Below, one piece after another: positions 13,241 through 13,319 of a DNA stretch of 13,319 bases. How positions within the stretch are numbered: the first letter of the stretch is position 1; each line of letters begins with the position of its first letter. Under the pieces are notes generated by a model, which ran no database searches, was not told the origin of the DNA, and saw nothing but the letters and a program-made list of their open reading frames with translations. The stretch comes from JAQYVZ01 sp035269105. GTDB lineage: Bacteria > Desulfobacterota > Desulfuromonadia > Desulfuromonadales > BM103. Made by a program: the position numbers and the translations under genes. The stretch covers positions 1 through 13,319 of the forward strand of contig DATFJP010000057.1 of the NCBI GenBank assembly GCA_035269105.1. Direction: 5' to 3'.

Positions 13241-13319
13241 ATGCAAGGATGGCAAGCGGAACTGAACGGGCTGCGCCAAGCCGGCATGTACCGGCAGTTG
13301 CAGGTCGTCGCAGAAGGCC
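13241..13319 (+). CDS. bioF: 8-amino-7-oxononanoate synthase, 5' end only
   Basis: Starts 1 nt after the bioW stop and runs off the window. The visible 26 residues MQGWQAELNGLRQAGMYRQL followed by QVVAEG fit the N-terminus of BioF (W-x-x-E-L-x-x-L-x-x-x-x-x-Y-R), the PLP enzyme that condenses pimeloyl-CoA with L-alanine. Position right after bioW supports the call. No strong ribosome binding site is seen, so translation is probably coupled to bioW. Confidence 0.85.
   Translation, partial: MQGWQAELNGLRQAGMYRQLQVVAEG

Noticed and set aside
12385..13287. 300-codon minus-strand frame opposite bioW
   Set aside because: Antisense shadow of bioW and crosses the BirA operator; no domain features.

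Overview
The window is about 13.3 kb of bacterial chromosome with moderately high G+C, dense genes and no rRNA, tRNA, CRISPR or transposase gene. Gene content and order point to the Desulfuromonadales (Geobacter / Desulfuromonas / Pelobacter-like deltaproteobacteria): an S41 protease followed by a YibQ-type divergent deacetylase, an xseA...xseB-ispA-dxs cluster, and a BirA-regulated bioW-bioF start. This placement comes from recalled gene order and protein style, not from a search.

Layout. (1) 3-2216, + strand: the 3' part of a CtpA-like carboxyl-terminal processing protease, then a membrane-anchored divergent polysaccharide deacetylase. (2) 2232-3632, - strand: a MinD/ParA-type ATPase fused to an unrecognised cysteine-containing C-terminal half. 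It is driven by a near-consensus sigma-70 promoter in a compact divergent intergenic region. (3) 3770-8938, + strand: the operon xseA / secreted M23 (LytM) peptidase / xseB / ispA / dxs, with overlapping or near-abutting genes, closed by a strong intrinsic terminator at 9014-9052. It joins DNA repair (exonuclease VII) to the start of isoprenoid synthesis (DXP synthase, farnesyl/geranyl diphosphate synthase), with a cell-wall protein wedged between the exonuclease subunits. (4) 9087-9896, + strand: an ADP-ribosylglycohydrolase family protein. (5) 9910-12218, - strand: a three-BON-domain protein, a MITE-like inverted-repeat element, a 53-residue zinc-ribbon protein, and a degenerate receiver + coiled coil + GAF protein with a TTG start. 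(6) 12376-13319, + strand: a BirA operator, bioW (pimeloyl-CoA synthetase) and the first codons of bioF, the start of a biotin operon that runs off the window.

Most of the window is core housekeeping. The parts that deserve attention are the ParA fusion, the 169-bp terminal-inverted-repeat element, the receiver domain with Asp-to-Glu and Lys-to-Arg changes at conserved sites, the small zinc-ribbon gene, and the biotin operator, whose right half contains the likely -35 box and leaves bioW with almost no leader. I see no clear evidence of a complete novel multi-gene system.
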